In this document: one piece after another, positions 48,906 through 56,879 of the stretch
Layout of the letters: each line of letters begins with the position of its first letter
Position numbering within the stretch: the first letter of the stretch is position 1
Origin: Catillopecten margaritatus gill symbiont
Lineage (GTDB): Bacteria > Pseudomonadota > Gammaproteobacteria > PS1 > Pseudothioglobaceae
Direction: 5' to 3'
Assembly (NCBI GenBank): GCA_037956075.1
Contig: CP138327.1
Coordinates: forward strand, 1,240,001 to 1,304,000
Length of the DNA stretch: 64,000 bases
Notes under the pieces: generated by a model
Database searches by the model: none
What the model saw: the letters and a program-made list of their open reading frames with translations, nothing else
Told to the model about the DNA's origin: nothing
Program-made: the position numbers and the translations under genes

Positions 48906-49792
48906 TAACATTTGAAGTTTTAATAAATACAAATAATCCAGATATTATTGATAACAATTATGTATTAAGTTTGATTAATGATTTTGAAAGTGGAAGCTGG
49001 AGGTATGAAAAATTTCAAAATTATATTTGGAATAATATCTCGGAAACAGCATTATCAAAGGTAGAAAGAGATAGTCTTATAAATAAACCTATTTCTGTTT
49101 TGGTGGAATCTGCAAAGAAATTGCGTATAACTGATAACGATAAGATTGGCGAAGGCAGTGAATTGTGTGAAATATTACTTTATGGCATTATGAAAGAACA
49201 TTATTCTGCATTACCTGTTGTGCCTAAAATTTTTTATAAACAAAATCCCAATGATAATGCGAAGGGTGCAGATAGTGTTCATATTGTTATTGAAGATAAT
49301 GACTTTTCTTTATGGTTTGGTGAGGCTAAATTTTATAAAAATATTGATGGAGCAATTATTAGTGCAGTTGATTCTGTTGATAGCTTTCTTAGAAATGACG
49401 AGCAAATAAAAAAAGAAAATAGCATTATTACATCAATTTCTGATATTGATAAAATGGGTTTATCTGACGAGTTAATAGAAAAGATAAAAGCAACTCTAAG
49501 TGGTGAAAACTCACTTGACGATATAAAGACAAAAATCAATATCCCAATTTTATTATTACATGAATGTGCTATTACAAAGAAAACGAAGGATCTTACAGAT
49601 GAGTATAAAAATAAAATAATTTCTTTTCATCGGGATGAAGCCAATAAATATTTTAAAAAGCAAGTTGAGAAAATGTCTGATATTTTTAAATATGCAGATA
49701 TTAAGTTTCACTTAATATTGTTTCCAATTCCAGATAAAAAAGTTATTGCTGATGCTTTTGTAGCAAATGCAAATCATTACAGAGGGCAATAA
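48902..49792 (+). CDS. hamA: HamA-like nuclease (DUF1837), Hachiman-type defence
   Basis: A 296-residue protein with the DUF1837 layout: GEGSELCEILLYGIM (Glu87/Glu90), GADSVHIVI (Asp124) and FGEAKFYKN (Glu141, Lys143), i.e. the E-D-ExK core of a PD-(D/E)xK nuclease. In Hachiman the HamA nuclease is held by the HamB helicase and released to degrade DNA upon phage attack. Here HamB follows by 2 bases. The start overlaps the glcE stop by 4 bases. AT-rich and Lys/Asn-rich compared with glcD, in line with transfer. E. coli AbpAB is an alternative name for a related pair. Confidence 0.8.
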   Translation: MITFEVLINTNNPDIIDNNYVLSLINDFESGSWRYEKFQNYIWNNISETALSKVERDSLINKPISVLVESAKKLRITDNDKIGEGSELCEILLYGIMKEHYSALPVVPKIFYKQNPNDNAKGADSVHIVIEDNDFSLWFGEAKFYKNIDGAIISAVDSVDSFLRNDEQIKKENSIITSISDIDKMGLSDELIEKIKATLSGENSLDDIKTKINIPILLLHECAITKKTKDLTDEYKNKIISFHRDEANKYFKKQVEKMSDIFKYADIKFHLILFPIPDKKVIADAFVANANHYRGQ

Positions 49793-49794
49793 AA

Positions 49795-51849
49795 ATGGAT
49801 ATTTTTAAAACTTGCCAAACAATAAATGACCTTATTGCTTCAAAAGAAGAGAGAGCAAGAGAGGAGTTAATTAAATTATTAGATTATTGCAAAATTCAAA
49901 AAATTCCATACGATGAACTTATTAATCACTTGATTAGACAACTTGGGCTTTATCCGTATTTGGATACAAAAACATCTTCTTGGCAAGAAAATTTTATTTA
50001 TGAGGCTTTCAAAGTTGATATTGGAGGTCAAATAAAAACATTACATAGAGAGCAATCATCTGTTTTAAAAGATTTAATAAGTGGAAAAAACCTAGCAATT
50101 ATTGCCCCAACTAGTTTTGGAAAAAGCTTTATTGTTGATGCTTTTATAGCATTGAAACAACCTAAAAATATCGCAATCATTGTTCCAACAATTGCACTGA
50201 CTGATGAAACAAGAAGAAGACTACAAAAGAAATTTTCAAATAAATATAAAATTATCACTACCTCAGAGGTGGAATTAGGTGAAAAAAATATTTTCATTTT
50301 TCCGCAAGAAAGAGCCTTGCATTATGTAGATAAAATAGCAGAGTTAGATATGCTTGTAGTTGACGAATTTTACAAGGCTAGTGCTGATTTTGATAAAGAA
50401 CGGTCAAAACCATTATTAAAGACAATTTTAGAATTAGGTAAAAAAGCAAAACAAAAATATTTTTTAGCGCCAAATATTTCAGGGATTAAATCAAACCCAT
50501 TTACAGAGAACATGGAAATAAAACCCATTTATTTCAATACTGTTTTCTTAAATATTCATGACATCTATAAAACCATTGAAAACAATGATAAAAAATCGGA
50601 ATTATTAAAAATACTAAACAATACAAAAGATAAAACTTTAATTTATGCTGGGACATTTCCAGAAATAGATAGATTGTCAAAAATTATAAAAGAGAGTGTT
50701 TCTGATTTGGACAATAGCCTACTTAATAATTTTTCACAGTGGATTTCTACAAATTACTCTGAGAATTGGGATCTAGTTGATTTAATTAAGCAAGGAACAG
50801 GGGTGCATAATGGCAGGTTACATCGTTCATTAAGTCAAATTCAAATTAAATTATTTGATGAAGATAATGGACTTAAAAATATAATTTCTACATCGTCCAT
50901 AATTGAGGGAGTAAACACATCAGCAAAAAATGTAATTTTTTGGGGTAAAAAAAATGGAATATCGAATTTAAAGTATTTTGGCTATAAAAATTTAATTGGT
51001 CGTGGCGGGCGAATGTTTAAGCATTTTATTGGTGAAATATATTTATTTGAAAAGCCACCAGAAAAAGAAAGTATACAATTATCTTTAGAAATGCCAAAAG
51101 AATTAATAGATGAAAATAATATAGAAAAATTGACTAATGAAAAACTTCAAAAAGAGGTTGTCAGTTTTCATATAAAAATGAGTAATCAACTAGGTGAGGA
51201 ATCTTATAAAAAATTGCAAAAACAGTCTTTTTTCAAAGAAAATAATTGGACTTTAATAGAAGCATTAGTAGATGATATGAAAGAAAAGCCTGATGAATGG
51301 AAAGGACTTAACTATTTGAATACTACTAATACAAAAAATTGGGAATGTTTTTTATATAAGGTGTTAAAAATGGCAAAAATAGCCCCATATCGAGAATTAG
51401 TAGATTTTATCAAAATATCTTCTTCGAGTTGGGATACAAATATTCCAAATTTAATTAATCAACTTAATATTACAGCCGATAAATTTTTTGAATTAGAAAA
51501 AAAAGTGAGTTTTAACGTTTCAAATGCATTTAATTGTGTCAATATTTTGCAGAAAGAAATGTTGCCACATTTAAAAACAGATATATCTTCTTTTGTGATA
51601 AAAACTCATTATGCTTTTTTACCAAAAAATGTATATTTACTTGAAGAATACGGACTACCAAGAATGATTTCTAAAAAGATACAGTTATCAGGATTGGTAA
51701 ATATAGAAAATAACGACAGGAATTTACATTCTATTATCGATAATTTTAATGAAATAACTTACGAAAAAATTATTAAACAAGTTAAAGTTTTAGATGATTT
51801 TGACAAGTATGTTTTGAAATATTTTTTTGAAGGAATTAAAACCTCTTAA
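49795..51849 (+). CDS. hamB: HamB-like superfamily 2 helicase, Hachiman-type defence
   Basis: A 684-residue helicase: P-loop PTSFGKS at 105-111, Walker B VVDEFYKA with DEFY at 190-193, motif V region STSSIIEGVNTSAKNVI at about 366-381 and motif VI LIGRGGRMF at 400-408. The remaining third is a helical C-terminal part with no motif I know. It pairs with HamA upstream by 2-base spacing. The system lies between glcE and glcF, i.e. inside the glycolate oxidase operon. Confidence 0.8.
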   Translation: MDIFKTCQTINDLIASKEERAREELIKLLDYCKIQKIPYDELINHLIRQLGLYPYLDTKTSSWQENFIYEAFKVDIGGQIKTLHREQSSVLKDLISGKNLAIIAPTSFGKSFIVDAFIALKQPKNIAIIVPTIALTDETRRRLQKKFSNKYKIITTSEVELGEKNIFIFPQERALHYVDKIAELDMLVVDEFYKASADFDKERSKPLLKTILELGKKAKQKYFLAPNISGIKSNPFTENMEIKPIYFNTVFLNIHDIYKTIENNDKKSELLKILNNTKDKTLIYAGTFPEIDRLSKIIKESVSDLDNSLLNNFSQWISTNYSENWDLVDLIKQGTGVHNGRLHRSLSQIQIKLFDEDNGLKNIISTSSIIEGVNTSAKNVIFWGKKNGISNLKYFGYKNLIGRGGRMFKHFIGEIYLFEKPPEKESIQLSLEMPKELIDENNIEKLTNEKLQKEVVSFHIKMSNQLGEESYKKLQKQSFFKENNWTLIEALVDDMKEKPDEWKGLNYLNTTNTKNWECFLYKVLKMAKIAPYRELVDFIKISSSSWDTNIPNLINQLNITADKFFELEKKVSFNVSNAFNCVNILQKEMLPHLKTDISSFVIKTHYAFLPKNVYLLEEYGLPRMISKKIQLSGLVNIENNDRNLHSIIDNFNEITYEKIIKQVKVLDDFDKYVLKYFFEGIKTS

Positions 51850-51880
51850 TTTTCAACAAAATAAGCAAGTAAAAAATAAA

Positions 51881-52075
51881 ATGAATAACGCCCCACTAAT
51901 TATTTACCAAGCTAAAGATGGCAAAGTCAAAATTGAAACACATTTTGAAGGTGAAACAGTTTAGTTATCTACGGAACAAATATCTGTGCTTTTCAGCGTG
52001 GTAGAACAGTTATCGCAAAGCATCAAATTTCGTCAATGGGTAATGACTGATTTGAAAAAGTTGGTTTCTATTTTT
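51881..52075 (+). pseudogene. Decayed RhuM-family gene
   Basis: The ATG at 51881 opens a protein reading APLIIYQAKDGKVKIETHFEGETV, then TAG where a Trp codon is expected, then LSTEQISVLFS: this is the N-terminus of RhuM-type virulence/abortive proteins. A shift of frame gives RGRTVIAKH, the next RhuM segment, and then in the first frame FRQWVMTDLKK, which belongs further downstream in the family. So there is a stop, a frameshift and an internal deletion. No intact gene remains in the 278-base gap. Confidence 0.75.
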
Positions 52076-52127
52076 AAATTAGGGCATAATAACACCTATT
52101 ATTTTGTCCATTATTAAGTGTTAAATT

Positions 52128-52373
52128 ATGAATGTTAATCACGCCCCTTTATATAGTAATATTTCTGAACTAAGAAAACATCCTAGTCAAATTATCAAAG
52201 AGGCACAAAATGAAGTAACGGCTATTTTTAATCATGGTGAGTTAATTTCTTATTTGGTTCCGCCAGATATTTTAGATGGATTATTAGAAATGAAAGCCGA
52301 TAAAGAGGCATTAGAGCGTATTGCTAAAATGGATTTATCTCAAGCGGTTAGCGTAGATATTAATGCCTTATAA
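52128..52373 (+). CDS. Phd/YefM-like antitoxin
   Basis: An 81-residue acidic protein with the Phd fold start (YSNISELRKHPSQIIKEAQN, AIFNHGELISYLVPP) and an acidic helix at the C-terminus (ADKEALERIAKMDLSQAV) for toxin binding. It overlaps the RelE-like toxin gene by 11 bases, the usual antitoxin-first order of such modules. Confidence 0.88.
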   Translation: MNVNHAPLYSNISELRKHPSQIIKEAQNEVTAIFNHGELISYLVPPDILDGLLEMKADKEALERIAKMDLSQAVSVDINAL

Positions 52374-52635
52374 ACTCAAATTTATGCCTAAAGCATTAAA
52401 ATCTTTTAACAAATTAAACCCTACAATAAAACAACAATTCAAAAAACAACTGCTTAAAAGATTAGACAACCCATTATTAGAAAAATATCGATTACATGGG
52501 GATTTGAAAGGGCACTATAAAATAAAATTACAATCTGCTGGGTATAGAATGATTTATCGCGTTTTTAACCAAGAATGTGTTGTTTTGGTCGTTGAAGTTA
52601 ATAGGCGTGACAAGATTTATAAAAATAACAATTAA
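52363..52635 (+). CDS. RelE-like mRNA interferase toxin
   Basis: A 90-residue basic protein with the RelE pattern: YKLKFMPKALKSFNKL at the start, HGDLKGHYKIKLQSAGYRMIYRV in the middle (with the Lys and Arg residues that contact RNA) and VLVVEVNRRDKIYK at the end. The toxin acts in the ribosomal A site in the well-studied family members. It ends 14 bases before glcF. Confidence 0.9.
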   Translation: MPYKLKFMPKALKSFNKLNPTIKQQFKKQLLKRLDNPLLEKYRLHGDLKGHYKIKLQSAGYRMIYRVFNQECVVLVVEVNRRDKIYKNNN

Positions 52636-52649
52636 ATTTAACGAAGAAA

Positions 52650-53774
52650 ATGCAAACCATTGACATAAAAAACCTAAAAGCCAACGACATCATTCGCAAA
52701 TGCGTGCATTGCGGATTTTGCCTTGCGACATGTCCGACTTATCAACTGTTGGGCGATGAGTTGGACTCGCCACGGGGACGAATTTATTTAATTAAATCGG
52801 CGTTGGAAAATAACGATACCACGACCAATAGCCTGCAACATTTAGACCGATGTTTGACTTGTCGTTCGTGTGAAACGACTTGTCCATCGGGGGTGGAATA
52901 TGGGCAGTTGATAGATATTGGCAGGGAACTCGTTGAGGAAAAACGCCCCTTGTGGCAAAAAGTTTATCGCTCTGGTGTGCGTCGATTTTTAACCACGCCT
53001 GTTTTATTTAATAGTGTCGGGTTTTTATTTCGACATTCTAAAATTCAAACGCCTGTCATTACCCCTAAAAAATCAGCAAAAAAAGTTTTGTTATTAGGGG
53101 GTTGCGTTCAACCAACTTTAGCACCAAATATCAATCACAGCATCAAAAATATTCTCACCAAATTAGGCTATGAAATTACAGAGACCCCACAAAAACAATG
53201 TTGTGGTGCTATCGATCAGCACTTAAATGCACATGATGAAGCTCGTGAAAAAATAAAAATCAACATTGATAACTGGCTGAAGGCAGACACAGAAACCATT
53301 ATTTCCAGTGCCAGCGGTTGCGGTTTGATGGTCAAAGACTACCCAACTTTATTCGACAAATCGGATGCTTATTATCAAAAAGCCCAACAAGTCGTCAACA
53401 AGACAAAAGACATCGCCGAACTCCTGGCAAACGAAGATTTATCACAACTCAAATTAGCCAAAGTCAACATTTCATACCACGAACCCTGCACCCTGCAACA
53501 TGGGCAACAACTCAGCGGATTAGTCACCTCAATCCTACAAAAAATTGGCTACAAACCCGCCCCAGTCAAAGACGCACACCTGTGCTGTGGCTCCGCAGGC
53601 ACCTACTCAATTTTTCAACCAAAACTCTCAAAACAATTCCAAAGCAACAAACTCAAAAATTTAACAACTAGCAACCCAGAAATGATTGTTACTGCTAATA
53701 TTGGTTGCTTGATGCACTTGCAAGCAGGCACTAAAGTCCCTGTGAAACATTGGGTTGAGCTGTTGGATGTCTAG
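52650..53774 (+). CDS. glcF: Glycolate oxidase iron-sulfur subunit GlcF
   Basis: Passes electrons from the flavin subunits to the quinone pool. The 374-residue protein has two [4Fe-4S] motifs, CVHCGFCLATCP (Cys18, 21, 24, 28) and CLTCRSCETTCP (Cys68, 71, 74, 78), and two cysteine-rich CCG motifs (QCCGAI and LCCGSAG) of the heterodisulfide-reductase type. It should follow glcD and glcE directly; in this genome about 3.7 kb of defence and toxin-antitoxin genes lie between glcE and glcF. Confidence 0.95.
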   Translation: MQTIDIKNLKANDIIRKCVHCGFCLATCPTYQLLGDELDSPRGRIYLIKSALENNDTTTNSLQHLDRCLTCRSCETTCPSGVEYGQLIDIGRELVEEKRPLWQKVYRSGVRRFLTTPVLFNSVGFLFRHSKIQTPVITPKKSAKKVLLLGGCVQPTLAPNINHSIKNILTKLGYEITETPQKQCCGAIDQHLNAHDEAREKIKINIDNWLKADTETIISSASGCGLMVKDYPTLFDKSDAYYQKAQQVVNKTKDIAELLANEDLSQLKLAKVNISYHEPCTLQHGQQLSGLVTSILQKIGYKPAPVKDAHLCCGSAGTYSIFQPKLSKQFQSNKLKNLTTSNPEMIVTANIGCLMHLQAGTKVPVKHWVELLDV

Positions 53775-53799
53775 AATATAAAAACAATTAAACAAGAAA

Positions 53800-54114
53800 A
53801 TGAACATCAAAAACATACAGAAACAACTCGCCAATTTCGCCGATGAACGCAATTGGAATCAATTTCACAATCCTAAAAACCTGGTAATGGCAATGTCGGT
53901 TGAGGCATCGGAATTGGTGGAAATTTTCCAGTGGCTTACGCCTGAACAAGCTGAGGCGATTATGGCTTCGAGTGAAAGTGAGCATGTGAGGGAAGAAATT
54001 GCGGATGTGATTATTTACTTGATTCGTTTGGCGGATAAGTTGGATATTAATCTTGAAGATGCGATAGCGGATAAGATTGTTAAGAATGGTGAAAAGCACC
54101 CCATAAATGAATAG
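53800..54114 (+). CDS. MazG-like nucleotide pyrophosphohydrolase (iMazG / RS21-C6 type)
   Basis: A 104-residue all-helical enzyme that hydrolyses NTPs or dNTPs to monophosphates. The metal-binding residues are in VEASELVEIFQW (ExxxE-type) and REEIADVIIYLIR (EExxD). Short single-domain MazG proteins of this kind often clean damaged dCTP or similar nucleotides. It lies between glcF and a second toxin-antitoxin pair. Confidence 0.9.
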   Translation: MNIKNIQKQLANFADERNWNQFHNPKNLVMAMSVEASELVEIFQWLTPEQAEAIMASSESEHVREEIADVIIYLIRLADKLDINLEDAIADKIVKNGEKHPINE

Positions 54115-54121
54115 TTAGACT

Positions 54122-54148
54122 AAAATGGACATTTTGGACAAAATAGAC
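54122..54148 (+). promoter_or_regulatory. Three 9-base tandem repeats before the second antitoxin
   Basis: AAAATGGAC (54122-54130), ATTTTGGAC (54131-54139) and AAAATAGAC (54140-54148) lie head to tail and end 4 bases before the antitoxin ATG, where a ribosome site is expected. They could be a compact operator for the Phd-type protein, covering the translation start region. No clear -35/-10 pair was assigned. Confidence 0.4.
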
Positions 54149-54152
54149 AATT

Positions 54153-54407
54153 ATGCAAAAAATATCAAGTAGTCATTTAAAACAAAATATTTCATTTTTG
54201 CAAAATGCACTGAGGTCGGATGTGCTTGTCACCAAGCAAAGTAAGCCTTTCGTGGTAGTGATGGATTATCAAAAATATAAGATGTTTGAGAATAAAGTAA
54301 CACCGGGTTTGGAAGATATATTGTTGTCTATTAAAAATAGTTTTGATGACATTGAGCAAGGGAAAACGCACCCGATAGAAAATTTGTGGCATCAATTGGA
54401 TGATTGA
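54153..54407 (+). CDS. Phd/YefM-like antitoxin, second module
   Basis: An 84-residue protein with the Phd/YefM start (ISSSHLKQNISFLQNALRS, VTKQSKPFVVVMDYQKY) and an acidic C-terminal helix. It overlaps the next gene by 8 bases. It differs clearly from the antitoxin at 52128-52373, so the two modules are not a recent duplication. Confidence 0.82.
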   Translation: MQKISSSHLKQNISFLQNALRSDVLVTKQSKPFVVVMDYQKYKMFENKVTPGLEDILLSIKNSFDDIEQGKTHPIENLWHQLDD

Positions 54408-54708
54408 TTATTCGGATACTTTTCTTAAGGAAGCGAAGCAATTATCAGAGAAATACAAAGGTTTTAAGAGTGATTTACAGGTGGCAGTGGGCGAGATACA
54501 AAATAGAAATTTAGGCACTTCATTGGGTAAGGGTTTATATAAAAAGCGTGTAAAAAATTCATCAAATAATTCTGGAAAAAGTGGTGGGTTTAGGATGATT
54601 GTGTATCAGATAAGAAACGATAGGATTGTTTTAATGTCGGTTTATTCCAAGTCACAAAAAGAAAATATATCCAGTTTGGAATTGCAAAATATTTTAGGGA
54701 GTCTATAA
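54400..54708 (+). CDS. RelE/ParE-like toxin, second module
   Basis: A 102-residue basic protein of the RelE superfamily (COG4737-like subgroup): YSDTFLKEAKQLSEKYKGF at the start, LYKKRVKN and GGFRMIVYQI in the middle with the basic residues expected in RNA interaction, and VYSKSQKENIS near the end. It follows its antitoxin with an 8-base overlap. Its stop (TAA) is directly followed by the GTG of rlmD. Confidence 0.82.
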   Translation: MIDYSDTFLKEAKQLSEKYKGFKSDLQVAVGEIQNRNLGTSLGKGLYKKRVKNSSNNSGKSGGFRMIVYQIRNDRIVLMSVYSKSQKENISSLELQNILGSL

Positions 54709-56025
54709 GTGGGCAGAAGAAGAAAACCAAAACCGAAATTTTATGAATTAGAAATAGAATCGCTTTCTCACGAGGGGCGAGGGATTGCGCATATTGATGA
54801 AAAGGTGATTTTTGTCAGTGGGGCGTTGCCGGGGGAGAAGGTGAGGGCGGAGCGTGTTTTTTCACGGGCGAAGTTTGAAGAGGCGGATGTGCTGGAGGTT
54901 TTGACGGCATCGGATAAGCGGATTGAGCCGAAATGTGCGGTGTTTGGGATTTGTGGCGGGTGTTCATTTCAGCATTTGTCCAGTAGTGATCAGATTCAGG
55001 CGAAATGGGATTGGTTAAAAGAGGCATTTGCTTCGCAGGCAAAAGTTGAGCCTAAGAATTGGCTGGAACCTTTGCAAGTACAGGATTGGGGGTATCGGCG
55101 TAAGGCGAGGTTGGGGGTGCGATTTGTTGCCAAAAAGGATAAAGTTTTGGTGGGGTTTCGGGAGAAAAAATCGGGCTGGATTGCGAATATGGATAGGTGC
55201 GAGGTTTTGCATCCGCTGTTGGGCGATAATCTTGTGGTGCTGGGTAATTATATTGAAAAATTGTCGATAAAATCGCAAGTTCCACAATTGGAAGTGTCGG
55301 TTTCTGAGAGTAGCACGGTGTTGATTTTGCGACATTTAGAGCCGATGACGGCAGCAGATGAGCAAATATTGTCGGATTGTGAGCAGGAATTAGGTGTGGT
55401 TTTTTATACGCAAAGCGGTGGAGAAGATACGGTTAAGCCGTTGAATGAAGCGGCTGTGTTGAGTTATTCTCATCCCGAACACAGTATTGTGATGGAATTT
55501 TTGCCAACGGATTTCACTCAGGTAAATTTCAAACTCAATCAAAAAATGGTGTCTTTGGCAATTGATTTGTTAGAGTTAAATGAGGACGATGAAGTGATTG
55601 ATTTATTCTGTGGTTTGGGGAATTTCACTTTGCCGATTGCCCGTTATGCCAAACACGCTGTGGGGGTTGAAGGCGATTCTGGATTGATTGAGCGTGCCAA
55701 AGAAAATGCACGGAAAAATGACATTCATAATACGGATTTTTACAAGGCAGATTTGTTTAAAGAAGTGGAAGGTTTTGAGTGGTTTCGAGGCAAAAAATAC
55801 AATAAAGCACTGATTGACCCTGCCCGTTCTGGGGCAATTGAAATCGTGGAATTATTGCCAAAATTAGGTGTGGAACGCTTGGTTTATGTGTCGTGCAATC
55901 CTGCAACTTTGGCACGAGATACTGAAAAATTAATTGAAATGGGTTATAAATTAGAAACCGCAGGAGTGATGGATATGTTCCCACAGACGGCACATGTTGA
56001 ATCTATTGCGTTGTTTACAAAATGA
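54709..56025 (+). CDS. rlmD: 23S rRNA (uracil-1939 C5)-methyltransferase RlmD
   Basis: Modifies U1939 of 23S rRNA using SAM. The 438-residue protein has an N-terminal TRAM domain (YELEIESLSHEGRGIA), iron-sulfur cysteines in PKCAVFGICGGC and the later SAM-binding DLFCGLGNFTLPIA, and the catalytic Cys in VSCNPATLARD. It starts with GTG immediately after the upstream toxin stop. The GTG start is supported by conservation of the following GRRRKPKP basic tail and TRAM domain. Confidence 0.95.
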   Translation: MGRRRKPKPKFYELEIESLSHEGRGIAHIDEKVIFVSGALPGEKVRAERVFSRAKFEEADVLEVLTASDKRIEPKCAVFGICGGCSFQHLSSSDQIQAKWDWLKEAFASQAKVEPKNWLEPLQVQDWGYRRKARLGVRFVAKKDKVLVGFREKKSGWIANMDRCEVLHPLLGDNLVVLGNYIEKLSIKSQVPQLEVSVSESSTVLILRHLEPMTAADEQILSDCEQELGVVFYTQSGGEDTVKPLNEAAVLSYSHPEHSIVMEFLPTDFTQVNFKLNQKMVSLAIDLLELNEDDEVIDLFCGLGNFTLPIARYAKHAVGVEGDSGLIERAKENARKNDIHNTDFYKADLFKEVEGFEWFRGKKYNKALIDPARSGAIEIVELLPKLGVERLVYVSCNPATLARDTEKLIEMGYKLETAGVMDMFPQTAHVESIALFTK

Positions 56026-56468
56026 TAAAAATCAATATTATCAACCAAACCTTGACCTTTAAAAGTCAAACTTATTCGATTAGCAGTGCCAAGAATGGTG
56101 TTGGTGAAACAGAGGGTTCGTTTTGCACGCCGACAGGCAAGTTCAAAATTGCTGAGAAAATTGGCGATGGACTAGAAGCAGGGGCGGTGTTGGTTGGGCG
56201 AGTGCCGACGGGTGAGATTTTTTCGCAAGTTTTATCGGATGAAAACCCTGATAGGGATTGGATTTTAACGCGCATTCTTTGGCTAGAAGGTGTTGAAGTG
56301 CATAATAAAAACACCAAAGACCGCTATATTTACATTCATGGCACACCTGATGAAGTGCTGATGGGTGTACCAGGTTCAAAGGGTTGTATTCGGATGCGTA
56401 ATCAAGCATTGATTGCGATGTTTAATGCAGTTGAAGTGGGTGAAAATGTTGTTATAATAAAATCATGA
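56022..56468 (+). CDS. L,D-transpeptidase (YkuD domain)
   Basis: A 148-residue protein that is nearly only the YkuD catalytic domain: YSISSAKNGVGETEG, TPTGKF and the active-site IYIHGTPDE...SKGCIRM with the catalytic Cys. No signal peptide is visible, which is odd for an enzyme of peptidoglycan cross-linking; it may be cytosolic or act on another substrate. It overlaps rlmD by 4 bases and the rhodanese gene by 4 bases. Confidence 0.85.
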   Translation: MIKINIINQTLTFKSQTYSISSAKNGVGETEGSFCTPTGKFKIAEKIGDGLEAGAVLVGRVPTGEIFSQVLSDENPDRDWILTRILWLEGVEVHNKNTKDRYIYIHGTPDEVLMGVPGSKGCIRMRNQALIAMFNAVEVGENVVIIKS

Positions 56469-56866
56469 GCCGGTTAATACACCACCTTCCAAAAAAAGCC
56501 TTTGAACGCTTACAAGCCAATCAGGACGCTGTTTTGATTGATGTGCGTTGTGAGGCAGAAAATAAATTTGTTGGACGAGCGCCTGATTGTATTTTAATTC
56601 CTTGGTTGGATGAACCCGAGTGGGAAGTTGATGAAGTGCAATTTATAGCGGCTTTTGAGCGTTTTGGGGTTGATAAAAAAGCCGAAGTTATTTTAATTTG
56701 CCGTAGTGGTTATCGCTCAAATGATGCAGGGAAATGTTTAATTGAACATGGTTTTACTAATGTTGCACATGTGGCGAGTGGCTTTGAAGGGGATTTGGAT
56801 GAAAACAATCAAAGGGGCAATCTTAATGGCTGGCGACATGATGGGATGCCTTGGGAGCAGTGCTAG
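56465..56866 (+). CDS. Single-domain rhodanese
   Basis: A 133-residue sulfurtransferase domain with the active-site loop CRSGYRS (catalytic Cys) and the earlier LIDVRCEAE. It lacks a signal peptide. Sulfur-oxidising bacteria commonly carry many rhodaneses, but this one sits in a cell-wall-related gene group and its donor and acceptor are unknown. Confidence 0.9.
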   Translation: MSRLIHHLPKKAFERLQANQDAVLIDVRCEAENKFVGRAPDCILIPWLDEPEWEVDEVQFIAAFERFGVDKKAEVILICRSGYRSNDAGKCLIEHGFTNVAHVASGFEGDLDENNQRGNLNGWRHDGMPWEQC

Positions 56867-56879
56867 TCACGCATTTTAA

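Noticed and set aside
51850-52127. Intact third component of the Hachiman system
   Set aside because: The sequence behind HamB matches the N-terminus of RhuM with a stop and a frameshift, so it is a dead gene of a different family.
53318-53671. 117-residue open frame inside glcF in another frame
   Set aside because: Rich in Thr, Pro, Gln and Arg with no motif; the GlcF frame contains the cysteine motifs and is clearly the coding one.
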